From assembly GCA_032173965.1 (NCBI GenBank), contig CM063289.1, positions 27,553,690-27,617,689 of the forward strand: 64,000 bases of DNA. Reading direction: 5' to 3'. The DNA comes from Sitta carolinensis (Eukaryota; Chordata; Aves; Passeriformes; Sittidae). The translations under genes and the position numbers were made by a program. The first letter of the stretch is position 1; every line of letters begins with the position of its first letter. The notes under the pieces were generated by a model that saw only the letters and a list, made by a program, of their open reading frames with translations, ran no database searches and was not told where the DNA came from. This document shows positions 12,201 through 25,377 of this stretch, piece after piece.

Positions 12201-15200
12201 AATGTTCCATCAAGAAGTGAAAATCTCTCTTTGCCTTGGATGCAGTCATGTGTCTAATCTTACCATAAATACTGCATGACTTTGTTAGACTGATATAATG
12301 GCAGCTCTATAAATAAAACACCCTTGACCTAAAGTACAGGCTCTGCTGCTGCCATGAAGAGGCTTGTTGGAGCTGAGGGTGTGGGATAAAGTCAGAGCTG
12401 TGTCCTGGCCTAGGTGACAGGCTATGGACAGTGGAAACTTGGATTCCTCCTTCCCCAGTGGCTCAGGCTCAGCTGGGAGAGAAAGTCTTGCACAAATCTC
12501 CACATGGCAAGACACCATTTGCAAGCTGTTAGTGAAATGCTGGGTGCAGACAGACGTACAGGGATTGCCACTGGGATGTTGACATTTACAGCTGGCAGTG
12601 CTTTGTGTTACCGATATTTGGGGCACTGCAGGAACTCTGTGTGTGTTTGTCAGAGGGCTCAGGGCATCTGCTCACTCATGGCTGGTTGTTCTTGGCTCCA
12701 GAACAGCCAGGTGAGAGGACAGGGACACACACATCTCACATCATCTAGGGGATGGATTCGTGTTCCCTGAAAAACGGGATTTCTGCAGGGAGCTTTGACC
12801 ATGACAAGACACAAGAGCAAATTCTCCACTGGCTCCAGCCATGGAGCAAGAGTGACATGAGAACCTGCCCTTCCTTTGTCCTGTTCCAGCTGCTGCTGAC
12901 CTGCAGATGACCAAAACAATCTCCTTTCCCAGAGGCTGTATTTCCCATACACACACACTTTCTGCCAGTGGCAGGGGGAACTGGGCTCAAAGGATATAAA
13001 AATCCATTTTGTGGTCAGTCCAGAGAAAAGGCTGGGCTGGGAAATGGAAGCTGGAGCTTGCTGTGCAGCACAGCCATGTGTCAGCTGAAGGCCCTGCCTG
13101 GGCTTTAGCTCTGAATTCTCCAGGCAGCCTCAAAACACCTCTGTGGAGGTGACATCATGATAGCAAAATGAAATGAGACTATTTAAATGCAAGACTATAG
13201 TGATGCCAGTACAATGTGAAAATGAAACCGAGTCAATGTAACCCCACAGGGAGCAAGTTACAGTTTGAGAGAGAAATAAAACAATGTAAATGGATGTTAC
13301 ACTGGACTTAAAGAGCCCACTGAGGCCAGGGTCTGTTGCTGAATTTGTTTGGGCATTCAGCTTAATTTGTGCCATCTATCTTGAGCTGGATACATTGTTT
13401 TACTGAATAGCTATTAACTAAAATTAACATGCAGCCAAGTACGTTAGTGTGCAGGCAGGGTTTGACCTAAACTGTGAAAAGCAAAGACACCATGGAAGTC
13501 TGGCATTTCCCTCCTAAGTGGGAAATGTCACTGAAACAACTCAGTGATACAGAATCTACACAATTATGAGTATCCTGGCACTGTCAAAAAAGATGTTTAC
13601 AAACTCACTGAAAACGAAAATGTGAAAGCATAAATGATATGGGCATGTTGGGATTCAGTGAGTCAAGGCTGGATTCAAGGCAGGCAGGGAGAAGGGAAAA
13701 TGCAGTGTCATCATCAAGTATTTGAAGGGTGTGCAAGAACAAAAAGCAAGTTTTAGTCCTTAGGGGAGCTATTGAGGGGTAATGGCACAAAATTGAGGAT
13801 AAAAACTATCAGTCTGATTACCAGCACAGTCCTGCATTAGTGGGATCTGCTGGGCTGTGACAGGATCTCCCTTGGAAACAGAAGATTTCATCTGGATGTC
13901 TGCAAGGAGTGCTGAGATTCCTCATACAGCTCTGCCTGTTCCTGTGCTGCTGAGAGTAACAGCGCTGATGCACACGTGAAGCACATCCTGCAGCTGCCCT
14001 AAGAAATACAAGAAAAACTTGGGTTTTTGGGAGCCATGTTTCAGGAGATGCTCTGGACAGTTCTCCAGCCATCTGAAGGTGCTAAGGTCTGCCCAGGCAA
14101 AAATCTCCAGCTGGAAAAAGGACATAAGCAGGTAGATCTAGAAGCATAGACATCCTCCCACTGCAGTGTTCCCATCACTCACCATTTTTGTATATGTGAT
14201 AGCAAAAAAACTGCAAGTAGACAGCAATTCCCCAGATGATCCCAAGCCTCAAATGAATTAATCAGCAATATGTGTACAGGACACAAAAATGTTTTATTAT
14301 AATTTTTTGAAGAAGAACCTAAGAATTGTCATCAGTCTCCCAGAAACAGGAAGGGGCACTAAAAATTTCCCTCTATTTGCTATAGTGACAAAAGGGAGGA
14401 ATGGAGAGATACATGAGTGAAATGTCCTAGGTCAACTTAATTCTTTTATTGACACTCATTATAACCGTGACAGAATACAAATGCTCCCAAAGAAGGATCA
14501 TATTCTACCAAGCCTATAATGTCAATAATCTTCAGGGAATCTGTAATCCAAATAATCAGGCTTATTTTAACAGATCCTAAAGAGAATTTAGTCTATAGCA
14601 ACTGACCTTACTACAAAATCTCTGGGAATTCTTGGCTTAGAACTACATGCAGCTGCTACAAAATTCCTGCTCTGCTGAAGTTAAATGTATCAGATACTCA
14701 TTTAATAAAAACCATAATCTTAAAAAGACATGAAAGAGAACTCAGTCTAGATTAGGGATCAAAGACATGATCCATGTTATAGCAGTTTTAGGATACAGGA
14801 GACTGCTTTGCTGTCCAGCATCATCATTATGAAACTCCTTGACTTCCCTGCAAAGAACTAAGAAGAAAAGCACAAGGAAAAGACAGCTGGAGCTGAAAGC
14901 ACTGAACTGTGGAGGACAAAAAAGAATAAACCCTTTCAGTTCCAAACCAGTTATGGTTGCAAATTATCATTCTGACTGTACTTAACGAACTTACTAAGGT
15001 CTAGAAAAAAATGCAGCTGAAGGCATAAAACAGTTTCAGGAAAGGATGTAAAGTCTTAGCTTTCTAGAAGGCAGAAATATGGAAGAAAATGATGAGCCAC
15101 AAAAAACTGCACCTTGTGACTCACACAGTTATTTAGCATCTGAAAAACCTTGGCAAAATCTCCTGGCATTGGGGCAGGGATTCACTCCAGGTAGTGCAGC

Positions 15201-15430
15201 TTTCTTAGCACTTGTGCCTGGGTTTGCCTAGACATCAGCCCAAGTTTGCAACATGATTTCTATGCCTTTCCTGCAGCTCTCATAAAAAACACAGCAGACT
15301 ACTGCTTTGGAGAGGGAATTCCAAAATCAGTTAGTTGAAGTGAGTGCCAGTATTCTTGGATATTGATGGAAAAATAAGGCAAAAACCAGAGCTGCAGGCT
15401 GGTGCCTACCATCCAACTTGGAGAGAGCCA
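9253..15430. other. Gene-free flank, block 3
   Basis: No supported gene. A short GATTCATCTATT-type tandem lies at about 9758-9797. The 12.3-13.1 kb part is richer in GC and has several 80-118 aa ORFs on both strands, but none shows a domain, homology I recognise or paired splice sites. Elsewhere AT-rich. Confidence 0.5.
9758..9797. repeat. Short imperfect tandem repeat
   Basis: About three imperfect copies of an ATTGATTCATCTATT-like unit. It is small, AT-rich and has no visible function. Confidence 0.6.
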
Positions 15431-15700
15431 GACATTCCAACTGCACATCTGGCACCAGGCGCAGCAGCCCCGCTCAGGGCAGCAAGGCTGCTCTCAGCAA
15501 CTGCAAGGCTGTCTCCCAGGCGTGGCTGGATCAGGCCCTGGGAAGATTCTGATCTGGGGGCATGTGACAGTTACAAATGGCCTGTGCAGGCCCTGTGACA
15601 GGCTGCTCACTGGGTAACTGATGAGCTGGTGTCCCGCCGAGCAGAGCCCATGTATTTAGCGAATGACAGAAGTGCGATGTTGATCGAATCCATGTGAATA
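15430..15700. promoter_or_regulatory. Small CpG-retaining patch
   Basis: About eight CpG dinucleotides lie within roughly 260 bp (for example in CAGGCGCAGC, GTCCCGCCGAGC and GATCGAATCC), whereas the surrounding kilobases have almost none. CpG retention in otherwise methylation-depleted DNA can mark an unmethylated regulatory element or a recent insertion. No TATA box, exon or repeat family is recognised, so the call is tentative. Confidence 0.25.
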
Positions 15701-18700
15701 GCAAAGAAAAGCAAATACAGGCTCTACACTAAATGGCCATGATGGATAGATTCATCTTACTGTGTGCTACTCTGATTCCAATGTATTCATTCAAACTACA
15801 CATGTAATTCAAAATTTTCCTTGAATTTATTCTTGTTTACAGGAACTCGGAAGCACTGTGCTTCCAAGTGTTTGCAAATGACAAAGTACTCCACTCTGCT
15901 CCAGGGAAGGATTTGAGTCCATATCCTGAATTAAGTCTATAGCACGCTCTTGCTAGCTGCAATAAATAAAGGGTAGGCTTTGATTTGTCTACATGACAGT
16001 GTAAATCAAAGGAAGGGTAGGGAACAAAGGCCCAACCACATGGCACCTATGAAATGAGGAGGGGTGGAGAACTTGGTTCTGCTTCTACCACAGAGCTTTG
16101 GCCAAAATCTAATTGGCTTTGAAAGAGCACAAAGCTCAAACCTCCTGCTTGGAGAGACCTCAGACCCTTCACCTTTGTGTTCCACACACAGTGTACAAAT
16201 CCACACATTTTACTGACATATTTAATCACAATACTGAGGGTTTTTTTAAAAATGCTTATACTGAAGAAGAGAATTCTGTAAGATTTTAAGTTTCCTAGGT
16301 GACTAGTTTTGGGTTTTGAAGCCCACCTGTGAGGGTGACAGTTACAGATAAAGATTCAGTTTTTCTTTTTTATATTTTACTCTTTCCTTTCTATAAATCA
16401 CACACAGCTTTATGATGTACCTTTGTACCAGAATGTCTGAAGCATCAGGAAGCCTGTGGAAGCTGAATTTTGCCAAGGATTTGGGGGTTGATTTTTATTT
16501 TTGTATTCTCAGTGTAGGCACTTCTTGTAGAAGCAAAATACCGTAATTAAATTGTCTCAGTATTGACAGTTTCTTTGTTGCATTTTTCCTATTCCCTTTT
16601 CACTAGGTCACCCTGCTGGACTGGAGCAGATTAAAAACTGATCCCACTGCATTCAAGGAAGTCCTGAAATCCAAACCTACCTAACCTGAGAATGTTCTAT
16701 TCCATATGATTCAATTCAATTTTAAGAGATGCAGGATCTCCTAGGTTAGGAGACTAACAAAGATACAGAATACCTTTTTCTCACTGAAAGCATGAAATCA
16801 CTCCTCTCTGCTTCCAAGACTGGTTGCAGACTTGGGTTTTGCACAGGCTGAGCTGCCCATCAGTCCCTGTGACCTGGCAAAGGTCATTCTCTTGGTGGGG
16901 GAGTTTTCTGACCTCCTAAAGATGGAGGAATCAGGTTCCCTAAGCAGCTCCAACACAAGCCTTTCATCCCTGACCTCCAGGCTGGATTCCTGCAACTCAT
17001 TAGACACTTACAGTGAAACATGTTAATAGATTGCACATTCAGAGTCACTGATGCCTCAGCACCTGGGGTGCAAGTCTCTGCAGGCAGAGTTCAAGATGCC
17101 ACGCATTACTTGCAGCCACTGCCACGGGTTAAGTCACCTCATCTCACCTGGTTCTCAGCTTTTCTTGTTATTTGGAAATAGAGGCAGAACAGAGTATCAG
17201 ATAGACTAATAATCTGGATTTTTCTTTACAGTTTTCACAAGCAGCCAAGTTTAAAGTACAAAAGCAGGGTATAAGAAAAAAGGTTAAAAGGAAGAAGCCT
17301 CAGAGTAAGGCAGAGATCACAAAGCAGCTCTGTCTAGTGGTAGAGAGGAAGAGCTGTGCCTGCAGCTCCTGTAGTAGAGAATTAAACACACGTGTTTTAT
17401 TCCAGGAGGCAGAATTGTGTACATACTCTATAAAAATGACACAAAGTCCAAATGACTGTAAGGAGCATTTTTTTTGACATATGAAAATTTGTAAACCATT
17501 AGAGCAGAGTGTTTCTACACAGACAAAGTTATACATGGCAAAAATGTGTTACTAGAGGAATAAAATAATCAAAACTGGTATAAATATTGTGTTGGGGTTT
17601 TTTTCCTCTAAAAATAACTATGCTTTTATTATGACATCTTGGTGTGACCCTTCTGCTTATCAGCACCCACATCCCTTCACAGACATGCCTGACTGCTGCT
17701 GGCAATGAGTAACAGCCTGACTCTACCTCAGTGGCAATAAAAGGGAAACTTTAAAGACACTCAAATCCATTATTGTTCAGGAAAATGATCAATGTTATCA
17801 GGTATCAATACATGAGAGCCTTCTGAATGTTTCTCTCTGCTAATGTTGTGCTCATTTTATTGGTTGTCTCTTTTACCCCTATCAAATCCGAGGTCCTCCT
17901 TCTAAAGTCCTAGATGGATCAGGTCATGAAGCCTATTCAGACACATCCTCCAAGATGTGATGCCTCTTGACATATATGTCCCACAGGCACTATGAAACAT
18001 TAAAGTGATAAAACTGGAAGTACAAAGAGATGGAGATTTCTTCAGGGATAGCCTGATAGCTGGGACCTGCTCACAGAGAAAATCAAGAGGTCTGCAGGTG
18101 TCAGTGGCTTCCACAGCCACATGGAAAATTATTTCAGTGGATCCTCACTTGCACAATGCTGACAACAAAGAAAGAGAGGTCAGCACATCACAAGTTGCTA
18201 AAAAAACAGTTTGCCAGAACAACAAGAGAGATCAAACAGCCACAAGGAATTGAAGGTGGAGCACATTTAAGTTCTACACCCCAAGACAGCCATGAGAAGT
18301 TCTCTAATTCCATAGAGGGACATGTGTGATGTTTGTGATGTTTGCTATGCCCACAAACACCTCTGGTCACTGAAGCTGCAGCTGAGGCAGAACAGAACTG
18401 TGACAGGTGTGGCAGTGATGATGCAGGACCATTTCTGCCAGCAGTCACTGCTGAAGATGGGCAGCACTTTCAGCACAGCCTCAGGACACACTTCAGATCC
18501 AGCAGGATGTGTCTCTGTCTTTTCATGATAGAGATCACAACCCACTGCAGCATCCAAAACTGTGTCCATCAGTTATTCACAAAAATAAAGATTTCAGAGA
18601 AAGCACTAAAGCCTTGCACTTATCCAAACTCTGGCTTAAGGCTGTGTGTGACCACATTGTGCCATCATGCATCACATCCTGAAGGAGCATGGGGTGAAAA

Positions 18701-19440
18701 GTCCACATGAGGAATACCTGATGTCTGTGACTCTGACACACATCACCAACGGTGTGCAGTTATTTCATCAGGGTTCAAAATTAATGCACATCATTTGGGG
18801 ATGTGCTAGTTTACTTGTCACCAAATTAACATAATTAATTTAACCACTATCATTACAGCTGAACTTTCCAGCCCAGTCAAATGAAATAAATCAATTCCTT
18901 CTGCGTACTTTTTTTTGGGTGTTTTCCTTCCTCTGTTGCTAATTATTGAAGATTTTCTTCTAAGCCCTAATTCATGCCTCCTTCCTGCTGACTGCAGATA
19001 AAATGTCATCTGTGCAGGAGCTCATAATCAGCTGATTCTGACAAGCAGAGGATAAAGCACAAAAGGAAGAATATTGTTTTAAGGAGGGAGAAATCCAGAC
19101 CTAACTACTGGGACTTTTGCCAGGGATTTCAATGTGAACAGAAAAGAGGCCTCATTGAGACAGTGGAAATTAGACCCTGTTGCTTCTCAAGGGTTTTGTT
19201 TCCTTCTAGCTTGTTGGATGAAAAGATGATGAAACAGAGCAGTGTAGCCTCATCTGCATGATCAATGCAAAGGGAAGGTGATAAAGCTGAGGATACAGCA
19301 AAGGAGAGAGTAAAAGCCCACCAGACAGGGTGCTAGCTGAGGTCTTGAGCTCTTTGAGGATCGTCTGCCATTTTGTTCAAGTGCTTAAACAAAACACAGA
19401 AACCTTCTCCAGGCTCAGCATTTGAAGATGCTCTTCATAT
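15700..19440. other. Gene-free flank, block 4
   Basis: Nothing supportable as a gene. The ORFs around 18.2-18.7 kb (up to 122 aa) lack any recognisable domain and overlap ORFs of similar size on the other strand, as expected by chance. Confidence 0.5.
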
Positions 19441-19920
19441 ATCTGGCAATCTCCGAAATCTGAGAGATACATCTTCGACTCCTTGAAAAAACAAGATCAA
19501 TTACTGCCCTTCAGCCTCTTAGTTCAATAAATACCTCACATGGAATTGAGGGGGGGAGGAGTGAGATAACACTGAGCAGTGAGTCCAAAGAACAACATCG
19601 GAGTCCTCCCATTTCATCCCTCCTGAACAAGTAGATCTGGCTGACCTCTTATGCTCTCCATTATCCTTCATCCTCTAAAAAGAGAAATCTAGAGAAGAAA
19701 ATAAGAACATCCTAGCCGAATACGTTCATTTGCTCCTCCTGGTGTTTCGAGTTCACTCTAGGGAGGAGTGGCTGGCGTTAACACTGAGGGAAAATCGCCA
19801 GGGTAATTCACTGACTCCGGACTGAGCTCGAGGTGTTGCATCCATCGGCCTGAGCCGGCTCGGGCAGCCCAGCTGCCACCTGGTGACTGAAAACTCACAT
19901 TGCGTTATTCCCTCAGCATT
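19440..19920. promoter_or_regulatory. CpG-rich patch, possible distal regulatory element
   Basis: About eleven CpGs fall between roughly 19710 and 19905 (for example GCCGAATACGTT, TGGCGTTAAC, ACTCCGGACTGAGCTCGAGG and GAGCCGGCTCGGG), with three more at 19450-19600. The neighbouring sequence is strongly CpG-depleted. A half-palindromic AGCCGGCTCGGGC core is visible at about 19853-19865. This could be an unmethylated enhancer, an alternative promoter or untranslated exon of a neighbouring gene, or a decayed mobile element; the sequence alone does not decide. Confidence 0.3.
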
Positions 19921-22900
19921 TTCTCCATTACTTATTCCAGATATGCATGGAATAAATCTGACAATGTATCCCAGGTAGGAATAAGGAGCTCCGATTCTCT
20001 AGAGTTCAACTATATACAATACAGATCAATGTTAGAAGGGAAAAAGAGAGAAATTTCATTAACTCAAGTCTTAGCAGAGAGTGGTCAGAGGGGGAGTGGC
20101 TGGGTTGAATCTAAATTCAGGTACTACCCAAGAGCTTCCTCACATCTGTGCCTCCACTGACTTTCCACAGGAAGGAAGCAGCAAAATGGCCACATTCTAA
20201 AGATCCATTACCTTTCCCTTTGCTTGTCCCCTGCAGTCCCAACCAGGCCACTGTCCTGAACTGTCACACAGACTTGCTCTGAAACAGGTGACTTCAGTAA
20301 AAAGATCTGCAAGCTGAATGATACAAAATAGATTTCTATAGATATCTATCTATTTATAGAATGATACAAAATAGATTTTGGTGATATGACCAAAAAGTGC
20401 TCTCAATATTTTAATAAACTGTAACAAAATGTTTAGGACCATAATTTTTAGAAGGCAATAGATATCAACAAACAGAAGACTGCTTGAAAAATGCTTATGC
20501 TTAAAATATAATGACTACTGCACATAGTCTTTTCAACTTTTATGCACAAGTCAATGTATTATAATTGAGCTGTACTGAATTACTTTTCTAGTGGATAAAT
20601 ACTGTACACGCTGTACTGTGAAGAGACATCATGTAATGTATACTAATTAAGCCATTATATCTGTAGAGAAGATCGTATCTGAAATATCAAATTAGCAGGA
20701 ATTAAACATCTCAGAGGATTAATGAAATGTTATGGAGCCATTCACTTCCAGGTCAACAGGTTCAATTTCAGCTTAGTTTAATAGTTATAATGAATTTATG
20801 TGCTGGAGATAACAATTCTCTGCGAACATCCATAAATCAGGGTAAGAGCCCCTGGCTCATAGCAAGAGCAGCAGGCTTGAACCAGCCCAGTCAGAACAAG
20901 GGAGCCAGGGATGTTCTGCTAGGCCTGGCTTTGGCACACAGCCTGGGGCTCCAGGAGATCAAAGAGCACATTTCCTGCATGGCTGCAATGTGTGTAGGCA
21001 GCAGCGAGCGACACCAGAGACGCTCAGTCAGTTCTCTTTACAGACCTGCCAGCAATCGTCAGCCCCAGCAAAAAGTTATCACAGGCACCACATCCAGCCC
21101 ATCTCTGCTGCAGCTCAGGGAGGAGCCCCTTCTGCTTATCCTGATTTCTCTCTCAGCAGCCCTTGCTGTTTCCAGCAGAGACACCTGAAGCTCTAGGAAA
21201 AGGTGGGGCTGGAAAAGGAGGAATCGTAACCGATTTTTACGTGGCTTTATCTGACAGCTAATGTGATAATAAATATACAAAACAATCCTGAGTTTTCTTG
21301 TGGAAACACGAATTGGACACCACACTTTTTCCAGGCATAACCAGCATGTCAAGAGATGTAGGCATCAGCTCCTTAGTGATGATGGGCAGTGAACAAACAA
21401 AAAACAGTTTATGCATAAGAGAAGGTAGATGAGAAATAATCACATCAAGAATAAATAACTGTAGCCTAGTGGAGTAAGCACAAAGAGGCATCTCCAAGCT
21501 CTGCAGACAGACATTGAAAGGAGACAAAGCTATAAATGCAGAGGTCACCCAAAGCCCATCATTTCAATTTGCTGTGAGGACTCTGGTTTGGTCACACACA
21601 AACATTGTAAGCTAAGGAATGGCTCAGAATGCCAAAATTCCTGCTCCAGATCTTTTTACTGAATTTGCATGAAGCTTGGCTAAATCTGCATCTTACTGAG
21701 CCCAAGAGAACTGCTGGAAGGATCACCCATACAGGTATTACGGAAAAACTGGACTGATGGGTGCTTCAGGTGATTTAGAAAGCAAGTTGTTATTATCAGT
21801 CCTTCCTGTGAGTGTTTAACCCACACTTGCAATATGGACAGGAAACCTGAAGAAAACACCTGGTACTGCTGGCAGGAAAGTCATCCCGTCACCTCTACCA
21901 TCACCACACTTTGTGATCATCCTGCTCCCCTTTCAAATACTCCCAAGATCTGGAGAAACAAAGATCTTCACCAGAGAGAATCTGGATAGCTGTAAAATAG
22001 CTTACACAGATTATTACAGAGAAAGTAGTTTTTCATCCAAAGGTATTGAGATACAAACATCACATCAGAAAAAATAAAGCTCTGGCAGCCTAGATAATAT
22101 ATGGAAAAAGCATCAAGCTTGCAGGATTGTTCTCTTTCAGAGACTACAAACAGAATTGGAGAACAAAGAGCATTCTAACAGCTGTTTGCTTGCTTTTCTG
22201 GCACTTCTGTATTTCAAGTTTAAAGAAAAAAAAATGAAAAAAGCAAACCTAACCAAAACAAAAGAGTAAACTTGATAAACCAAAAGGTAAAGGGAGACAT
22301 TTTTATTGCAGGAGTGCCTTGAATGTCCCTCCCCTGCTCATGAAATCTCTCAACATTTCCACTTCAGTAAATGCCTGAAGAGTGAAATTTGTACCATATA
22401 TTTACTCTTCCAGCAGGAAGCTGTGAAGTGCAGCACAAAGTACTGGAGGTGGAAATACAGATTAAGTTTTACTGGTCTATCTTAGCTTTTTTCACTTTAG
22501 TCACTATTCTCCCTCTTATATGGTGCCTTTTCCAAGCACTGAATTCCTTCAACAGCACTTCTAGACCTGCTTTTCCTGTGCCACAGTGAGTTACAATTGC
22601 AATGGAAAGTTTCTACAGACAATCAGAAGCAATCATAGTATTTTCCTAAGGGATATAGTTTGAAATTATATTTTAATGATCAATAATATAATAATATAGT
22701 TTATATATCAACATATTATGTATATTACATATGCCCACACAAAATTACTACATGTTCTTTGACTTTAAAAGTGAAATGTTTACCATGGAAAGCAACATTT
22801 TTGTAATTTTTTTGTTCAAGAAAGAAAGAAAGAAGAAAATGCTTTAGCAATATAAGTGGATCCACAATTGAGTATTCAGCAAGAATTTAAGGAAAAAGGG

Positions 22901-23460
22901 CCCTCCAAGAGGCAGATGAACATAAAGCATTTTCTGTGTTGGACACAAGCAAAGTAGAAAGGAGAGACCCTTCCCAAAGCACTTGAGAAAAGTATTAGGG
23001 ATGAATTTAAATGTAAATTAAAACCTGACATTTTCATCATTCCACCTTATATGTAAAACAATACATTTGAAACAATTTAAACAGTATTTAAATATATGGT
23101 GTTCTAGTGTAGAGGCTTTACTTTTATGAGTGTTGTGTGTGCACTTCACATTTATATGCATATAAGTTTGTAAAAGAGGGGTGTGTTTTATTAGATGAGT
23201 ATAATTTAAAAAATACATAATCCACTTGTCAGTCTAATATAAGCAATTACCCCTCCCTTGAAACCTTTTCTCTCACATCACCATGATCATGGCTACAAGA
23301 CTATTTACTTACAAATTTCAAAACATGTCCCTTGGTGAACTTTAAAGTTGCATCTGCTGCCTTCAACTGCAGTACTTCAGTCACTTAGACAGCAGAAATA
23401 TGAAATTTGTGTAGTTTCACACTTCATCCTGAATGCTAGGAAAACTCTTGGTTGTTCTCC
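19920..23460. other. Gene-free flank, block 5
   Basis: Mostly AT-rich unique sequence. A 153-aa plus-strand ORF at 20727-21188 has no recognisable domain, signal or exon boundary. An extremely AT-rich stretch at about 22660-22735 consists of TA-rich words without a clean period. Confidence 0.5.
20316..20378. repeat. 20-bp perfect direct repeat pair
   Basis: GAATGATACAAAATAGATTT occurs at 20316-20335 and again, identically, at 20359-20378. The two copies flank a TATAGATATCTATCTATTTA spacer that is itself partly palindromic. It looks like a small local duplication. Confidence 0.8.
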
Positions 23461-23700
23461 TTAGTCCTACCAGACACAAGCATCCAGTTGCACGTCAAGC
23501 AGCAGCCCTGGATAACGAAACAAGCTCTGACACTGGAGCGAGAGAGAGGCAGCAGCTTTGGGGTTTTGGTGCTGCAGGATAAACTCTGAGCTCCACAGGG
23601 AAATCTAAATGGTGTATTTTTCTGTTTACCTCCAGGTGACAACGTCCAAATGCTGCAACACATCACTGAGCGCCGGTTACAAAAACTCCTGTCACGAAGA
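23460..23700. promoter_or_regulatory. Small CpG-retaining patch
   Basis: Seven CpGs sit within about 240 bp (TGCACGTCAAG, GATAACGAAAC, GGAGCGAGAG, ACAACGTCC, GAGCGCCGG, TCACGAAG) in CpG-poor surroundings. No gene is recognised. It is a weak candidate regulatory element. Confidence 0.2.
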
Positions 23701-24768
23701 ATAAAAATGGATGGATGAATAATGGTCAGGCTGGACCTTCTGCCTCCTGCCAGCAGGACTGAGCAGAATTTAAACCCAGCTTGTAAGCAATATGCAGCCA
23801 ATCTAGCCCTATATAATCAGAGCTAGAATCATCAGCATTACACAGACATCAACCTACCTCTGAACAGACATAAGGGACTTGCTGGTGTTTCTCAAAGGAC
23901 CTGGCTTCATCGACTGAAGTCAGTGAAAGCATTACTGGTTTCACAATCTGTTTTTCCAACTTAAGTCACTGATAGCACTGAATAGGTTATTTTTTTCCTT
24001 CTTAAAAGCTTGCATTCAGATTTAATTAAATAAATATCATTAAGTCTACCCCTCTCCATACAGGAAAAGAATGTTTCAAATTAGGACGCACTGTAAAATA
24101 TTTCAAATGTTTTCTTCAAGTTTTTCTTCATGTTTTTGTTTTGATCAAAGCAATAACAAAAAGCATGACAGCAAATACATCTTAACAGATGAAGGAACAG
24201 GATTTCCCTTTTTTATTTTCATTCACTGCCACCTCTTTCTACATCTTCCTTAAAGATCAACATTTCAGTATTTCCATCAGCTGCAAAGCAAGGACAATTC
24301 AAACATGTGCAAACAGAGATTAACATGCTGGATACAGTGGGTCATCCATCCTGAAAGGCAGAGCTTTACCTACATTGTCCATATTTGTCTCCAGGATATT
24401 AAGAGGGTGGCTTCAAGGGGAGGGAATGGAGGGAGGGAGGGATGCTCAGCATTAGATGCCAGTTTCCTGAAGAGAAGTCACCTTTCATGGTAAAGTCATC
24501 TGCAAAAGCTGTGCAGACAAGAAACCTTGGATTTGCCTCCTATGTAACATACTCCACATCAGCAATCATTTCTGTCCAAATGGATATAGCCAAATCAAAT
24601 GTTGTGGCAGCAAAATTGCCCTCTGATGAGGTACCCTGAACATTTAAAAAGGACAAGAGACATCTTTGGAAAACATCTGATGTTACTGTGATTCTTCCAG
24701 TGCTTCTTCCAGAAGGAAGACTCCCTTGAAAATTATTTCACTCCTTTTTTTTAAACTGAACTTGGCGC
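23700..24768. other. Gene-free flank, block 6
   Basis: AT-rich DNA downstream of OMA1 with no supported feature. A short GGAGGGAGGGAGGG purine run lies at about 24428-24442. Confidence 0.5.
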
Positions 24769-24921
24769 AACCCTTTCAGGTTACTTTGAAGAAAAATGTT
24801 GAATCAATCCACATTTTAAAATGCCTCAGAAAGAAGCAAAATCCCAGCAGTAAATCCACCTAATTAAGTGAGGGTGTATCTAGCCCATAGCTATTATCGC
24901 TTCTCAGCTTAATATTTTTAA
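24769..24921. repeat. Direct repeat copy A
   Basis: This segment is about 90% identical, over its first ~118 bp, to copy B at 25960-26112. Both begin AACCCTTTCAGG, both contain GAAGAAAAATGTTGAATCAA and AATGCCTCAGAAAGAAG, and they then diverge with small indels towards a CAGCTTNATATTTTTA end. Copy A lies in the 3' flank of OMA1 and copy B in its last intron. I do not recognise a transposon family, so this is either a local duplication or two copies of an unnamed repeat. Confidence 0.85.
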
Positions 24922-25161
24922 ACACCCTGAATGTGGAGCAGGCAGTAAGCTCTTCTCATTATTTCTCAAATGAAGCTGAGTAGATCTAACCCAAATTGTG
25001 GCAAGATAAACCAGACAACTTAAGTGATGAAAATTTTACTTTTCCCTCTGCTTTAGGGACGCTTCTGGCTCATCTGTCCTCTGATCAAGGTGAGCCTGAT
25101 AAAGCTGAAAATTACACAGTGTGACTGGATTGTATGAGATTATCTTTCCCCTGAGAAGTGA

Positions 25162-25167
25162 TTTATT
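25162..25167 (-). terminator. OMA1: Candidate OMA1 polyadenylation signal
   Basis: AATAAA on the minus strand, about 210 nt beyond the OMA1 stop codon. It is the first canonical hexamer downstream and would give a short 3' UTR. Confidence 0.5.
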
Positions 25168-25377
25168 TTAGTAACTCTGAATGAATAAGAAACTTTCTGC
25201 TCCAACACGCTGCTCTTCTTCTGTGGGCATGGTTCCTTATTGCTTTGAATGAGAGATCACATAAAAGAAATGGAGAATCTGAGTGGTTACATCTTCTTCA
25301 TGGTTCAAAGACAATTTTGTATTATAAGATGGACCTTCAGGGACCACCAGTTCCATAAAAAGTGAAAATTAATGTCA

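Noticed and set aside
20727..21188. 153-aa plus-strand ORF
   Set aside because: No recognisable motif or flanking gene structure; compatible with chance in a locally GC-richer stretch.
1..25000. DAB1 exons in the left flank
   Set aside because: Expected nearby from remembered synteny, but no PTB-domain or other DAB1 coding sequence is visible, so no exon is called.
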